This document shows, piece by piece, positions 42,631 to 53,094 of a stretch of 64,000 nt of DNA. Position 1 is the first letter of the stretch, and each line of letters begins with the position of its first letter. The stretch spans positions 118,765,127 to 118,829,126 of the forward strand of contig OZ020594.1 in the NCBI GenBank assembly GCA_963971535.1, in the 5' to 3' direction. The translations under genes and the position numbers were made by a program. Below the pieces are notes generated by a model that did no database searches, was not told the origin of the DNA, and worked only from the letters and a program-made list of their open reading frames with translations. This DNA comes from Notolepis coatsorum. Taxonomy: Eukaryota > Chordata > Actinopteri > Aulopiformes > Paralepididae.

Positions 42631-43397
42631 TACGTCCTCAATGCTGAGGCACTTCAGAGCCGAGCATGAGAAGGAGAACCAGCAGGACTCAGATCAAGGC
42701 AGGTTTTATTGATTGTACAAACATTATTACACACTCATTAACTCATTATCATTCATTAAACACACTATACAAATGCAATATGATATAATAGTATCGTTCA
42801 TCATGCCTTGCCTTTATTTAAATTTGTTTGTCTGTCTTAGTGGACCGGAAGCAAGAGCTGGATGAGGCCCTTGTCAACATGGTGGTGAAAGACTCCCAGC
42901 CTTTTTCCATCGTGGATGATCAGGGCTTCAAAGAGTTTGTGGGAAAGCTTGATCCCACATACATTCTGCCTTCTAGACAGGTAGCTTACACTGTATTGCA
43001 CTATCGCAGGACCTTAGCATGTCTTTTACCATGATTTGTAAACTTTATGTACATTATACCCGTTATGTCTTATTCTTATTACTTGTATTATTGCACAATC
43101 GCTGCGGGCATGACCACCCGCATTTCACTGTATGATTGTATCCCGTGACAAATAAAACTCTTGACTTGACAGGTTCTGAAGAAAATGGTGGTGGATAAGT
43201 ATGAGGAGGAGAAGACCAAGGCCAAGGCTCAACTGCAGGACATAGAGGGTGTGAGCCTGACTGCAGATATGTGGACCTCCATTAATATGGATGCTTATCT
43301 TGCAGTAACATGCCATTATGTCCACGAAGGTGACGCTGCAAAGATGGCCACTGTACTTTTGGGAGTGCAACATATATCTTGCACTGTACAGCCCTGA
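41965..43397 (+). CDS. BED-finger / hAT-transposase-derived (ZBED-like) gene, truncated
   Basis: Four exons fit: 41965-42033, 42524-42698, 42841-42980 and 43173-43397. The first two make a BED zinc finger: WEHFD, then VKCLLC (C-x2-C), then MLRHFRAEH (H-x4-H). Exons 3-4 carry the ZBED pre-catalytic region (LDPTYILPSRQ, LTADMWTSINMDAYLAVTCHYV). BED fingers bind DNA, and ZBED proteins are domesticated hAT transposases. The protein stops after about 200 residues; the catalytic and dimerisation parts are absent downstream. Intron 2 would be GC-AG (AAG|GCAGGT). It may be a decayed element, a pseudogene or a truncated gene; splicing is inferred from sequence only. Confidence 0.65.
42038..42370 (-). 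mobile_element. LINE-A 3-prime fragment in intron 1 of the ZBED-like gene
   Basis: (TGAA)n followed by the complement of the LINE-A tail and about 200 bp of 3-prime UTR, beginning only four bases after the splice donor. Confidence 0.9.
42560..42631 (+). repeat. (AAT)24 microsatellite coding for poly-asparagine
   Basis: 24 consecutive Asn codons (one AAC) inside exon 2, exactly in the loop between the Cys pair and the His pair of the BED finger. Confidence 0.95.
42981..43172 (+). mobile_element. L2-like LINE tail acting as intron 3 of the ZBED-like gene
   Basis: The block from about 42983 to 43167 is a LINE 3-prime end (ACCACCCGCATTTCACTGTA, then AATAAAACTCTTGACTTGA), related to 44030-44147 and to the 3-prime end at 45897. 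It is flanked by GACAGGT on both sides (42976-42982, 43168-43174), so the duplicated AGGT supplies both splice junctions. Confidence 0.75.
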
Positions 43398-44029
43398 CCT
43401 ACGGCTGTTCACGGCTGGATAACATTGGACACACGATTGCGATCAGTACTTGGAATGGCGATCAGATAATTGGATTATTCTTTTTGCAGTACATCATAGA
43501 CAAGGTAAGGACTATATGTTATCAATCTTGCGTTGATCCGATAATTTTTTTCCCACGATCGGAGCGTGTGTCTGTGTGCCGTGTCCCGTTAGTTGCGATC
43601 AAAGCACGGAGGGGCGGCTTCCCCCCCCCCCCTTTCATGCATCGATGATGAAACATAATTCCGATAATCTAGCGTTGATTTCAGATTGATTAATGATTCA
43701 TGCGAGAAATGGCATGATTTATAATTAAATGCAGTAAAGCACTGTTTGGTGGCGTTTCCTGGGATTACACAGAATCACTCTAAAACTATACTCGTATATT
43801 CACCACGGTATAAAACGTAAATGTTTTGCATGTTGACCGGAAGAAACTCACTGACAATCGATGTTGTTATTAGATCCATAGCTATAATATTTAATATAGT
43901 TTTAGCACTACAAACACCGGCATCTACCCCCATTTCATTACAGCGCTGGCACAAACGGCCATACGCCCACAGCGACCTCTGGCGTCCAATGTGTTAAAAA
44001 GTACCACTGTATTTTTATTGGATTCTATT
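43398..44029. other. No gene seen; possible decayed element
   Basis: Follows the abrupt end of the ZBED-like reading frame. AACATTGGACAC near 43423 and GTCCAATGTGTTAA near 43990 are roughly inverted and could be worn element ends, but the match is weak. Confidence 0.35.
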
Positions 44030-44147
44030 ATATGTTGTACCACTGTATTGCACATCGTCGCGGGCAAGACCAGCCGCATTTCATTGTATACCTGTATGCC
44101 GTGACAATTAAAACTCTTGAATCTTGAATCTTGAATCTTGGTTTAGT
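44030..44147 (+). mobile_element. L2-like LINE tail
   Basis: CGGGCAAGACCAGCCGCATT..., then GTGACAATTAAAACTC and three TTGAATC repeats, the same family as 45897-46777. Confidence 0.8.
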
Positions 44148-45055
44148 GTTATTAGCGAAATATGTGCTTATTGAAATCATTGGATTGGAAATCAGATGAA
44201 TTACACGTGAGGAAATGACGCCGTCATGAACCTGTTGTAGTCCTAAGATGGAGGAGTCCCAGGGCTTTCGATGGACGTCGAAATTTCATAAAACTACACT
44301 ACCCAGCTCACACCAGCCCCTGTTTAAGCTGGGTTTTTTTTTAAATCATTTTTTAAAGTTTTTTTTCATGATTGTATCTCATGGGTCGAACAAACCTGAA
44401 CGTTATTGCCATTAAATACAACATACATTATTTCTTTACCTTTCTGTGAACGTCTACAAAAAAACGTGTCGCAATCTGGTGAAAAATGGAGGAGCTATGG
44501 ACATATATAAAAGTAACTGTACTTACAGTAGATTTCAATCACGTGTTTGCTGCCCTGTCAGGGGCGCCTGGTGGTACTAAATCCAGATTTAAGTCTGCCA
44601 TTGGATCCGATCCATTGATGTATGACTTGGCCATAATAAGGTCATCTTTAGGCCTTATATTCTATATTCATTTCATTTCAAATTGCATGTGTCTGGATGG
44701 CAAAATCCAGTACTATATCTACAAAAAAACCTGTAAATCATCTGCCCTTTATTAATTTGCTTAGATATTTTGTACACTTGATCTCATGAAGGTGCTAAAT
44801 CAGTTCAGGTAAATCTCATGTCTGGTCAATGTTAGCTTGGTGTTATTCACCGTCAAAGATGGAAAAAACTTATAAATAATAATAATTGATATTCTCCTTT
44901 TGGTTCATTACAATTTACTCAAGCATAGTAACATACACAATATATCTGACACTGAGAATAGATTCCCAGAGGTCCATACATTCACAGGTCCTGTTGTTAC
45001 TATACACACATATTCATCATTAAATTTTTTATCTTTTGTTTTTTCTAAATCTTTT
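44148..45055. other. No gene seen
   Basis: AT-rich. One ACTACACTACCCA motif occurs near 44287. The open frame at 44486-44755 has no recognisable content. Confidence 0.5.
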
Positions 45056-45150
45056 CTTTTTTTCTACCCTTTCCTTGTACAGTGTCCTTGAGTCTGAGAA
45101 AGGCGCTTCTCTCTTAAAATCCAATTTATTATTATTATTATTATACATGT
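45056..45150 (+). mobile_element. Small LINE/SINE tail with (ATT)n
   Basis: CCTTGAGTCTGAGAAAGGCGC followed by (ATT)n, a common fish retroposon 3-prime end. The 5-prime limit is unclear. Confidence 0.5.
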
Positions 45151-45428
45151 CCCTAGATACCATGAACATGCAAATGGACCTTGTAGAAGTGGAGCAATCC
45201 TCCATTTACTTGGCTGTTTACTTTTTTTTTTTTTTTTTTTTTTTTGATATTTTTGCACAAATCTTACAAATATTCAAAGATATATTTCAACAGCATAATA
45301 TGCAAATTCCAAGATTTTTTATTTATTTTTATTATGCTGCCCCCTGTGCCTATGCAAATGCCTATGCAGGCACACGTGCCTAGGGTTGCCTACCCCTGAT
45401 TTACACCATACAATTAACTCTTACCGGT

Positions 45429-45607
45429 TACTAACACACCTGCATGTCATCAGTCCCATCACACTTTAAGTAGCCAGGTAGCCTGATTACTAACACACCT
45501 GCATGTCATCAGTCACATTACACTGTAAGTAGCCAGGTAGCCTGATTATTAACACACCTGCATGTCATCAGTCCCATCACACTTTAAGTAGCCAGGTAGC
45601 CTGATTA
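45429..45607 (+). repeat. 59-bp tandem repeat, 3 units
   Basis: Units contain ACACACCTGCATGTCATCAG and AAGTAGCCAGGTAGCCTG, with few differences. Confidence 0.9.
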
Positions 45608-45683
45608 CTTTTACCAACGTTTTTCCAGTTCTGCGATCTGATTGGCCACTGACCTTTCTGGTCGTGTGACGCCTGTTTCTATC

Positions 45684-45826
45684 ACCGGTTAAGCTTAGGC
45701 ACTCTTTCGAAGTTGGTTAAGGAGTTTGTCTTAGAGCAAGGCGATAGAACACCAGCCCTGATTTCAAACTCTAACCTTAACCAACTTCGAAAGAGTCGCC
45801 TAAGCTTAACCAGTGATAAACTAGGC
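45684..45826. mobile_element. Palindromic MITE
   Basis: Arms of about 48 bp (ACCGGTTAAGCTTAGGC..CTCTTTCGAAGTTGGTTAAGG and its complement) around a loop of about 40 bp. Non-coding. Confidence 0.75.
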
Positions 45827-45896
45827 CTTAGGTAGTTTGCAGGCTGTTCGAGGCGGAAATGGGCGCAGAAACCGGCGTCACGCGATTGGGCGCATA

Positions 45897-46777
45897 TCAA
45901 GTCAAGTCAAGAGTTTTAATTGTCACGGCATACAAGTATACAATGAAATGCGGGTGGTCTTGCCCGCAACGATGTGCAATACAGTGTTACAACATATAAT
46001 AGAATCTAATAAAAAAACAACATTGTACAATAAACAGGTAACAGGTAACATGGTGTGACATCTCGGTATCTGTACATAGTTATTTACAGAGCATATAGGA
46101 CATGCTAGGTAGCTTTGGTAGTGCAATACACTGTTCCTGTTATTCTAATTTAAAGTGGCCTTTCCTTTTGGCCATAAGTGTGCGGCATGAGTGTGTGCCC
46201 GCTCATGTTAAAGTGTTAAGTGGCTGCTAGTGTATGAGCGTGCACAGCGTGCGTGTCGTGTGTGTGTTCATGTGTGCTTGTGTGTGGATAGTTCAGTGTT
46301 CTGTGGCACTCAATGTTCATTGTTCAGGGCTCTGATGGCCTGGGGGAAGAAGCTGAGCCAAAGCCGCTCTGTCCTAGTAGCTGGGGTTCGCAGGCGTCTG
46401 CCTGACCTCAGCAGCTGGAACAGGCTGTTATTGGGGTGGTGAGGGTCTTTCATTATCCTGCCGGCTCTGGATTTGCACCTCTTGTTGTATAGAACCTGCA
46501 GGGGAGGTAGTGCAATACCCGTGGTACGCTCGGCTGAGCGCACCACTCTCTGTAGGGCCTTCTTGTCTTGTGCCGTGCTGTTTCCATACCAGGCAGTGAT
46601 GTTTCCGGTCAAGATGCTCTCTACAGCTCCTGAGTAGAAGGACTGGAGTATCTTCCCTGATACTCTGAACTTCCTTAACTGTCTCAGGTGGTAGAGGCGC
46701 TGTTTCGCCTTCTTTACTACTGTGTCTATGTGTGTTGACCATGTCAGATCCTCTGAGATGTGGACCCCCAGGTACAT
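45897..46777 (-). mobile_element. L2-like LINE, 5-prime truncated
   Basis: The minus-strand frame encodes YLGVHISEDLTWSTHID, KKAKQRLYHLRQLRKF, SILTGNITAWYGN and LRTPATRTERLWLSFFPQAIR, the post-RT C-terminal domain of L2/CR1-type fish LINEs. The 3-prime UTR ends in TTGACTTGA repeats at 45897. The RT core is missing. Confidence 0.85.
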
Positions 46778-46877
46778 GACCAGAAACGTCAGTGGCCAAT
46801 CAGATCGCACCAGAAACGTCAGTGGCCAATCAGATCGCAGAACGCGAACGCGGAACTGGAAATCCGTTGGTAAAAAA

Positions 46878-47603
46878 CTAGACTCAGCCAGGTAAGCCAC
46901 CTACTGGTGAGCAAAGGGAACTGCTGCCATGAACCCAACTTGGCAGGCACAATGCATAGGCAGAAATCCAAACAAATACATACAATATAAAATATGGCAC
47001 TTTACCAGTGAATTGACTCCTACACATTATTTATATTACACCCACGCTCAATGAAGAAACCCAATGGCCATCACAATCCACCATGCAGATAAATAAAAAG
47101 CAACAGGAGTCAGCATATAACAGGGTTATCAAGTGGGCGCCTCCCTTCACTGGTGTTTCTTCAAGTTAGGCCCTCGGGCTCAGCGGTTAGTTCCAGCTTC
47201 CCAGAACCACCCCCCCATGCCAGCTCCCACTTTTCCATGATATTCACACGCCTCACCTCCCTGTTATCCTATGTCAAAAGTACAATTCCTACAATATTAC
47301 ACATGAAACGGCAACAACAGAGAAGAAAAGGAATACTCGTACCCTTTGTTTACGTTGGCCCCCAGCTGACATTACTTCTCAACCAAATCCACTGACATCT
47401 CATTTACCGCTTTTTTCAAGCTCCGCCCACGAATCCCCAACTCTCCCAATAATGGTGAAGCCGATCGTGCTATAAATCCTCTGCATCCTACTTCCGCCGG
47501 ACAAACCCTAGCTTTACATCCTCACTGTTCAGTTTCTGCTGCCAAGTCTGCATATCTAAGCTATCACTCCCTTCCAAGCCATGTCCAGGTTGACACTTTC
47601 GGC
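46878..47603. other. No gene seen
   Basis: Probably the 3-prime UTR and flank of the minus-strand LINE to the right. The open frame at 47153-47395 has no recognisable content. Confidence 0.4.
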
Positions 47604-48628
47604 TCACTCTTCCTTTGGTATTGATTCCTGTTGGAGACGAACTTGTGAAGTCTGAGCTTTCCTGTGCTGCAGAGTTCGCTTGCTTCTTTGACGAGCTGGA
47701 TTGCCAGATGTTATGCTCGTCAGTCCATCATCAACATGAAAAGTCCTCTGGATGAATTTAACTGTTTTCTTGTTAACAACCACTCTAGAAATACCACCTG
47801 TAAGTCTCTTTTCTCTATCTTGGCTGATTGAATCTGGTGCCATATCATGCTTGCGTGTTCTATACATCCAGCAAACCCTGGGATTCCTGTTTTCTGCACT
47901 GCTTTCTGCACTGCTGTCCCTTTCTAGGTAGTTTGCGAGCCTCTGTGCCATTACAGTAAAGGAAATCTTACCTTCTACTAGGGCTGACCCCTTTTAGTCG
48001 ATTAGTCGGTCGAAAGGAGCCGTAGTCGACTGCCAACCTCTTAGTCGAATGCAAATATATATTTTTTTTAATCATTCTTTCGAAAAGAAAAGAGGCCTAG
48101 AAGCGTGGCTAACGCTAATGGCACGCATACCAGAGGCTAACTGCCTAAGAAAACAGGCACAGAGGCACTGAAAGAGGATTTCACCCATCTAATGAACACA
48201 CTAGACTAGACAAATATCAAGATGTATCCATCAGTGGACCAATTGCATGCTTTTGCAGAGGACAAGAAGCCTTCAGTCGACTCCTTCAGCCATTAAGCAC
48301 CCCCACAGCCCAAATGGAATGATAAAAAAATTTAAAATATACTTTTTTTTTTAGTCGACTAATCGTCAACTAATGGCAAATTTTGGCTAATCATAGTCGA
48401 CTATCCAAATCCTTAGTCGGGGACAGCCCTACCTTCTACATTCAGGAGGGATATAGTCAGAAAATGGCTTAACAGTGAGGACTCTTTCTCCTTGGGGATT
48501 AGGATTCCTTCTGCTCTAACCCAAGCTTTTGGTATAACCTGTTTATCCCATACTACTCTCAATAACCTCCACAAGAATCTGAGTACATCAGGTGCACTTT
48601 TATAAACCCGGTGGGGGACTCCATTCAC
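47604..48628 (-). mobile_element. R2/NeSL-like LINE fragment, split by a hAT MITE
   Basis: Minus-strand residues YKSAPDVLRFLWRLLRVVW, AWVRAEGILIPKEK and ISLLNVEG (48628-48440) continue after the MITE with MAQRLANYLER, then in another frame MIWHQIQSAK. This is the start of the RT domain of a fish LINE family I associate with the R2/NeSL group, less certainly. Several frame changes; dead. Confidence 0.65.
47979..48431. mobile_element. hAT MITE with 8-bp target duplication
   Basis: Ends TAGGGCTGACCCC...GGGGACAGCCCTA, with AGTCGACTA/TAGTCGACT repeats inside. The perfect flanking repeat is CCTTCTAC (47971-47978, 48432-48439). 453 bp, non-coding. Confidence 0.93.
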
Positions 48629-48652
48629 CCCTGGGGCTTATATTCTGACTTT

Positions 48653-48900
48653 ATACAGTCGGTCCATAATTATTTGGACATTGACACAATTTTACTAATT
48701 CTGGCTCTGTACAACACCATAATGGATTTGAAATGAAATACAGGTGTGCTTCAAGTGCAGACTTCCAGCTTTAATTACATCTAACTCCGGTGAACAGTGT
48801 AGGAATTACAACAGTTGCCCCAACTCAAGTAAAAAAGGTAATTGGTCAAGCTAACAATCCATAAGTATTTCAGCTATCCATAGTTACCTTGTTTAGTTTG
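48653..48900 (+). mobile_element. Tc1/mariner-type terminal remnant
   Basis: Starts after TA with CAGTCGGTCCATAATTATTT and GGACATTGACACAATTTT, then GGCTCTGTACAACACCA, a terminal region I recognise from fish Tc1/mariner elements. No second end or transposase was found. Confidence 0.55.
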
Positions 48901-49129
48901 GAGAACCTCAAGTCTCACTCTGTTTGTTTACATTTTCACCTCCTGACAACATCTGATCAACCTCCAAGTTGTGATTGACAGCGTGATGAGGCATGATTGA
49001 GATTTTCTGGTTTTGTAGCCAAACAATAATTGATCGATTGTGTTTCTACTTTCAGTTGCAGAGTTTCGCTTAATAGTGAAAATCTACTGCATCTTTGTTT
49101 GTTATTCATATTATTATTCCTCCCTCCAG

Positions 49130-50749
49130 ACCCCCAACAGCTCCCTGTGTGTGAAGAGGAGGTTCCCCCTGAGCAGCAGGAGAGGAGCCCCAGTCTGGTC
49201 CAGGAGGAGCCAGAGCTCCTACAGATGAAAGAGGAACAGGAGGAACTCTGGATCAGTCAGGAGGGAGAGGAGCTTCCTGTCTCTGTGAAGAGTGAACATG
49301 ATGAAGAGAAACCTCAGTCCTCACAGCTCAGCCAAACCCAGGACACAGAGCCCCTCCAGATTAAAGAGGAACAGGAGGAACTGTGTCAAGATCTAGAGGA
49401 GGCTGATGGCTCCAAGATGACCTTACAACCTATGAAATGTGAAAATGAAGGTGAGAACACTCTGTCCTCACAACTCAGCCAAAACTGGGACCCAGAGCAG
49501 ATTAAAGATGAACTAGATCAAGGGCTGGAAGAAGCTGATCTCTCCAAGATCACAGTAGACCCAGTGAAATGTGAAGATGGTCAAGAGAACGCTCTGTCCT
49601 TCCAGCCTCTTCAAACCCAAAGGGAGAAAAACAGAGAAGCATACTCTTTACCCAGCACCTCAACTGAACACATGAAAACAGAACCTGAAGGAGAGGACTG
49701 TGGAGTAGCAGAACTAACCAGTAACTTAGATCCAGCTGGTGATTTAGAACCAACTAGAGATAGCCAGCCTCTCTCTTCAGACTGTTCTCTAACTGAGACT
49801 GATGACAGTTCTGGAACTGAGACTGATGACAGTGATGACAGTTCTGGAGCTGAGACTGATGATGGCGATGAATGGAAGGAGAGTGGAGGTCCAGGTTTGA
49901 TGAATGAATGAATGAATGAAAACTTTATTTAACAGATTGCAGAATGGGTACAATACAGTACGGCTCAATACATACAATTGTTAAGGGGATGCAGACCTGA
50001 GAAAGACGTTTGTCTTGTTTCCATCAGGGTCCCCCTAAAACAAAAGAAAGACACAGAAAATACAAACGTTGTCTAACAGGCCTGGGTTCAGCAAGAAGAG
50101 AGATCTGAAGATACATGTAAAAAATCATACCGGAGTGAAACCATTTAGCTGTTCAGTTTGTGAGAAAGGGTTCAGTAAGAAGGCAACTCTGAAGAGACAC
50201 ATGAGAACTCATACTGGAGAGAAGCCATTTATCTGTTCAGTTTGTGGGAAATGGTTCAGTCAACAAACACATCTGAAGATACACATGATAACTCACACTG
50301 GAGAGAAGCCATTTATCTGTTCAGTTTGTGGGAAAGGGTTCAGTCAGCAAACAAGTCTGAAGACACACATGATAACTCACACTGGAGAGAAACCATTTAG
50401 TTGTTCAGTTTGTGGGAAAGGGTTCAGTAAGAAGAGAGATCTGAACAGACACATGATAAATCACACTGGAGAGAAGCCATTTATCTGTTCAGTTTGTGGG
50501 AAAGGGTTCAGTCAGCAAACAAGTCTGAAGACACACATGATAACTCACACTGGAGAGAAACCATTTAGTTGTTCAGTTTGTGGGAAAGGGTTCAGTAAGA
50601 AGGCAACTCTGAAGAGACACATGAGAACTCATACTGGAGAGAAACCATTTCTTTGTTCAGTTTGTGAGCAAGGGTTCAATGATAAAGGAAATATGAAGAG
50701 ACACACTAGAACTCATACAGGAAAGAAACCATTTAGTTCTTCCGTTTAA
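49130..50749 (+). CDS. C2H2 zinc-finger gene, final exon, disrupted by a LINE tail
   Basis: An acceptor (CCCTCCAG at 49122-49129) opens an exon encoding PQQLPVCEEEVPPEQQE and then an acidic region with repeated KEEQEEL modules, typical of fish multi-finger genes. This runs in frame to 49900, where a LINE tail (49901-50035) brings a stop. After it, from about 50069 in another frame, come one broken and seven intact C2H2 fingers (C-x2-C-x12-H-x3-H) joined by HTGEKPF linkers, ending at 50749 with AATAAA at 50771. Fingers 4 and 6 are identical, as are 2 and 7. The role would be DNA binding in the nucleus. The upstream exon was not found. As written the exon cannot make one protein unless the insertion is spliced out. 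Confidence 0.8.
49901..50035 (-). mobile_element. LINE tail inserted in the zinc-finger exon
   Basis: (TGAA)n, then the complement of the conserved tail to GGGTCCCC. About 135 bp; it separates the acidic region from the fingers. Confidence 0.92.
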
Positions 50750-50813
50750 GCTGAGACTAGACTTGAAAAGAATAAAGAGAACAGGTCCCCAAACACAGTT
50801 TGCAGTATATTAA

Positions 50814-53090
50814 CACTTTGATCGCCATCGTTAAAATTCATGATTTACCATCCCTTGCCAGCTCTATTTGTCTATGGCGAAGTTCCCCTTCTTTGCAGGG
50901 CTATAACTTTTTAAATTCTATTGCTAAATTGCCATTATTATGGCCCTTTCAATGTCCTATATGTATTGTTCAGGGTGTAGCAACGTTAAACTTTTTCATT
51001 CACATATTCATACTAAAATATGGTCTAAAGCAGGGCTCTACAGTGCGACCATATTGCTCGCATATGCCCCTAAAAATATGTGCAAGCGAACATGCAAAAT
51101 CAAGTACTCGCACGGCGTGCGAGTGGGTCCGGCGAGTGTAGAGTACAGCCTCATTCGTCCTTTTTTTTCTCTGCTGCGAGAATCGTTAAAAAACTACAAG
51201 TCCCACAGTTCACAGCCGCATAAACGTTCCAATCACAGTAGAGTTTCCTGTGGTCACGCGACTGGAAACCGAAAGTAACGAACAGCGTCACTGTCTGAGA
51301 CGAGTCAGACAATACAGCCATGTCGAAGCCCATTAATTTTTATTTTGCACGAAAGATACCGGAGAATGAGAAGTCAAGTCAACAGCTCATGTTACAGAGG
51401 TGATGGTTAACGTTAACCAAGATACTGACGCTAGCCAGCATGCTAGCGGAGTTGGCCAAGCTAGCGAGGCTACACCCACTGTAGCACCCAATGTAGCCAC
51501 TGTAGCTAGCGAAGCTACACCCACTGGAGCCGGAGGGAAGACATACAAATTTAACGTGAATTGGCTAAACATTTCCCCATGGCTAGAGTTCGAAAACAAT
51601 GTCATGTTTTGTAAATATTGCAACGTAGGATCGATGCATTGCGATGCATTGTTACACCCCTACAACTGGCCCACTGTGTATGTGTGTACAGCTAACTTGG
51701 CTAGCGTTATCAACCGCAGAGGTGGGCAATGTAGTTGTAGCGCCGGACGGCCAGAGTGCAAGCGGTGTGGCAATAGGGTCTAGCTGCAGCGCCGGACGGC
51801 CAGAGTGCAACGGTGTGACGTTGTAATTGGCAGAATCGACTGTCAATCAATGGTCTACCTGACACGCAAACTACTGTACTGGAGGTGTACAGTATTTCAA
51901 TAGGCAACCCTGAAAGGATTATTTTTCTAAAAGAGCAACACTAGCTCCCCCCTCTACTGATTGCCCTGGTTGTAAAGCCAGTGTCTCCTTTTTGTTCAGT
52001 GTCACTGCCTTTCTTATTAGGCCTAGTTGTTGGCTACAACTTTGCCACAGTAGGCATTAATCACTTAATTAATAGTTCAAATGTCTGTGTCCCATTCCCA
52101 CACGCAGATGATACACACACGCACACAGTGGGCCAGTGACTTTGGTGGTATGTGCTATTGCACAGATGTGTTCCGTTCCCGTTTTGCACATGCACGCACA
52201 GTACAAATATACATTTATTTTTGAAAAAAAAAAAAAACTCTTACTTGACATATTTTCACTGTGCTCCTAAATATTTTTGGGTGCTCCTAAATTTTTTCAT
52301 TTAGGAGCACCTGTGCCCCTAGTGAAAAAGGTTAGCGTAGAGCCCTGGTCTAAAGTATAAGTATGTTTTTATCGTTTTCTGCAGCTTTCTCCAGAACTTG
52401 ATTTATAGCTCCAAATGCATTATATTGATGATCAAATACAGTTTGGTAGGAATCTGTGCGAGATAAAAAATGTCAACTGGACGTGGTTCTAGAAGTTACT
52501 ACACGTCATCTGATGTTGACCGGATGGGCGAGGGGGTGTTTATAATTCCGTGGGCAACATTATACCATTCATCTAGTGTGGGTCATATGTTCATCAGATC
52601 AGTTAGTATAGAAGACATTAGAAAATAACGTTGAAACTCACCGTGGCTTCCTCGCGCCGCTGGCAGATGAGCGTGGAACAGAATTTTTTCTATTATGGGA
52701 TGTAGAAATGCCCGATCTGTTTCCAGGTTGTATAATAGTATATACGTCCAAATAACGTTGTTTATTGAGTTAGGGCGAGCGATCTATTATCCAGTGTTTC
52801 AAGATGGAGTCGCGGGAGCTATAGCGAGTGGTTGGACCACATATGGAGTGAGCACTTCCGGTTCAAAGGGTGATTTCCGGTTGGCGATCTGCCGATCGGC
52901 CACGAGATGGCGCTCTTGAACCGCTAGAGAGTTGAGTGGAGCTTTGCAGTGGGTCTCAGGGCTGCGGAGGGGAAATATGATTTCGATCACAGATTTTTGA
53001 AATATTGATATCAAAGACTAGTTACGGCGTCTTCGGCAGAATGAGCATGGCTAGGAATGACGTCTAAACTCGTCATCGGCGATCATAGTG
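50814..53090. mobile_element. piggyBac-like element, host to a hAT insertion
   Basis: Ends CACTTTGATCGCC...GGCGATCATAGTG with TTAA on both sides (50810-50813, 53091-53094), the piggyBac target signature. Without the nested hAT (1.3 kb) it is about 950 bp and matches 37016-37966 in the opposite orientation. No transposase. It lies about 40 bp beyond the zinc-finger gene's poly(A) signal. Confidence 0.85.
51031..52347 (+). mobile_element. hAT element with 8-bp target duplication and transposase remnant
   Basis: Terminal repeats CAGGGCTCTAC / GTAGAGCCCTG and perfect flanking GTCTAAAG (51023-51030, 52348-52355). A promoter-type ACTACAAGTCCCA lies at 51195. An ATG at 51320 opens MSKPINFYFARK, and a second frame (51400-51640) encodes YKFNVNWLNISPWLEFENN and MFCKYC, like the N-terminal finger of KIAA1586/ZNF862-type hAT proteins. 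The rest of the transposase is missing: internally deleted, non-autonomous. Confidence 0.9.
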
Positions 53091-53094
53091 TTAA

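Larger units (their letters stand above)
45608..46877. mobile_element. Foldback-family element containing a MITE and an L2-like LINE
   Basis: Left arm 45608-45662 (TTTTACCAACG, CCAGTTCTGCGATCTG, ATTGGCCACTGACC) is the inverse of 46778-46877, where a 30-bp segment ending in AATCAGATCGC is duplicated in tandem. It is the same family as 18820-19524 and 19665-19740. The interior holds a palindromic MITE and an L2-like LINE, both later insertions. Confidence 0.65.

Noticed and set aside
43420-44000. A further piggyBac-like element after the ZBED-like exon
   Set aside because: The supposed ends (AACATTGGACAC and GTCCAATGTGTTAA) match poorly, and TTAA is present on only one side.
44486-44755. A possible 89-residue gene
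   Set aside because: It has no recognisable domain, splice context or conservation with any other copy in the window.
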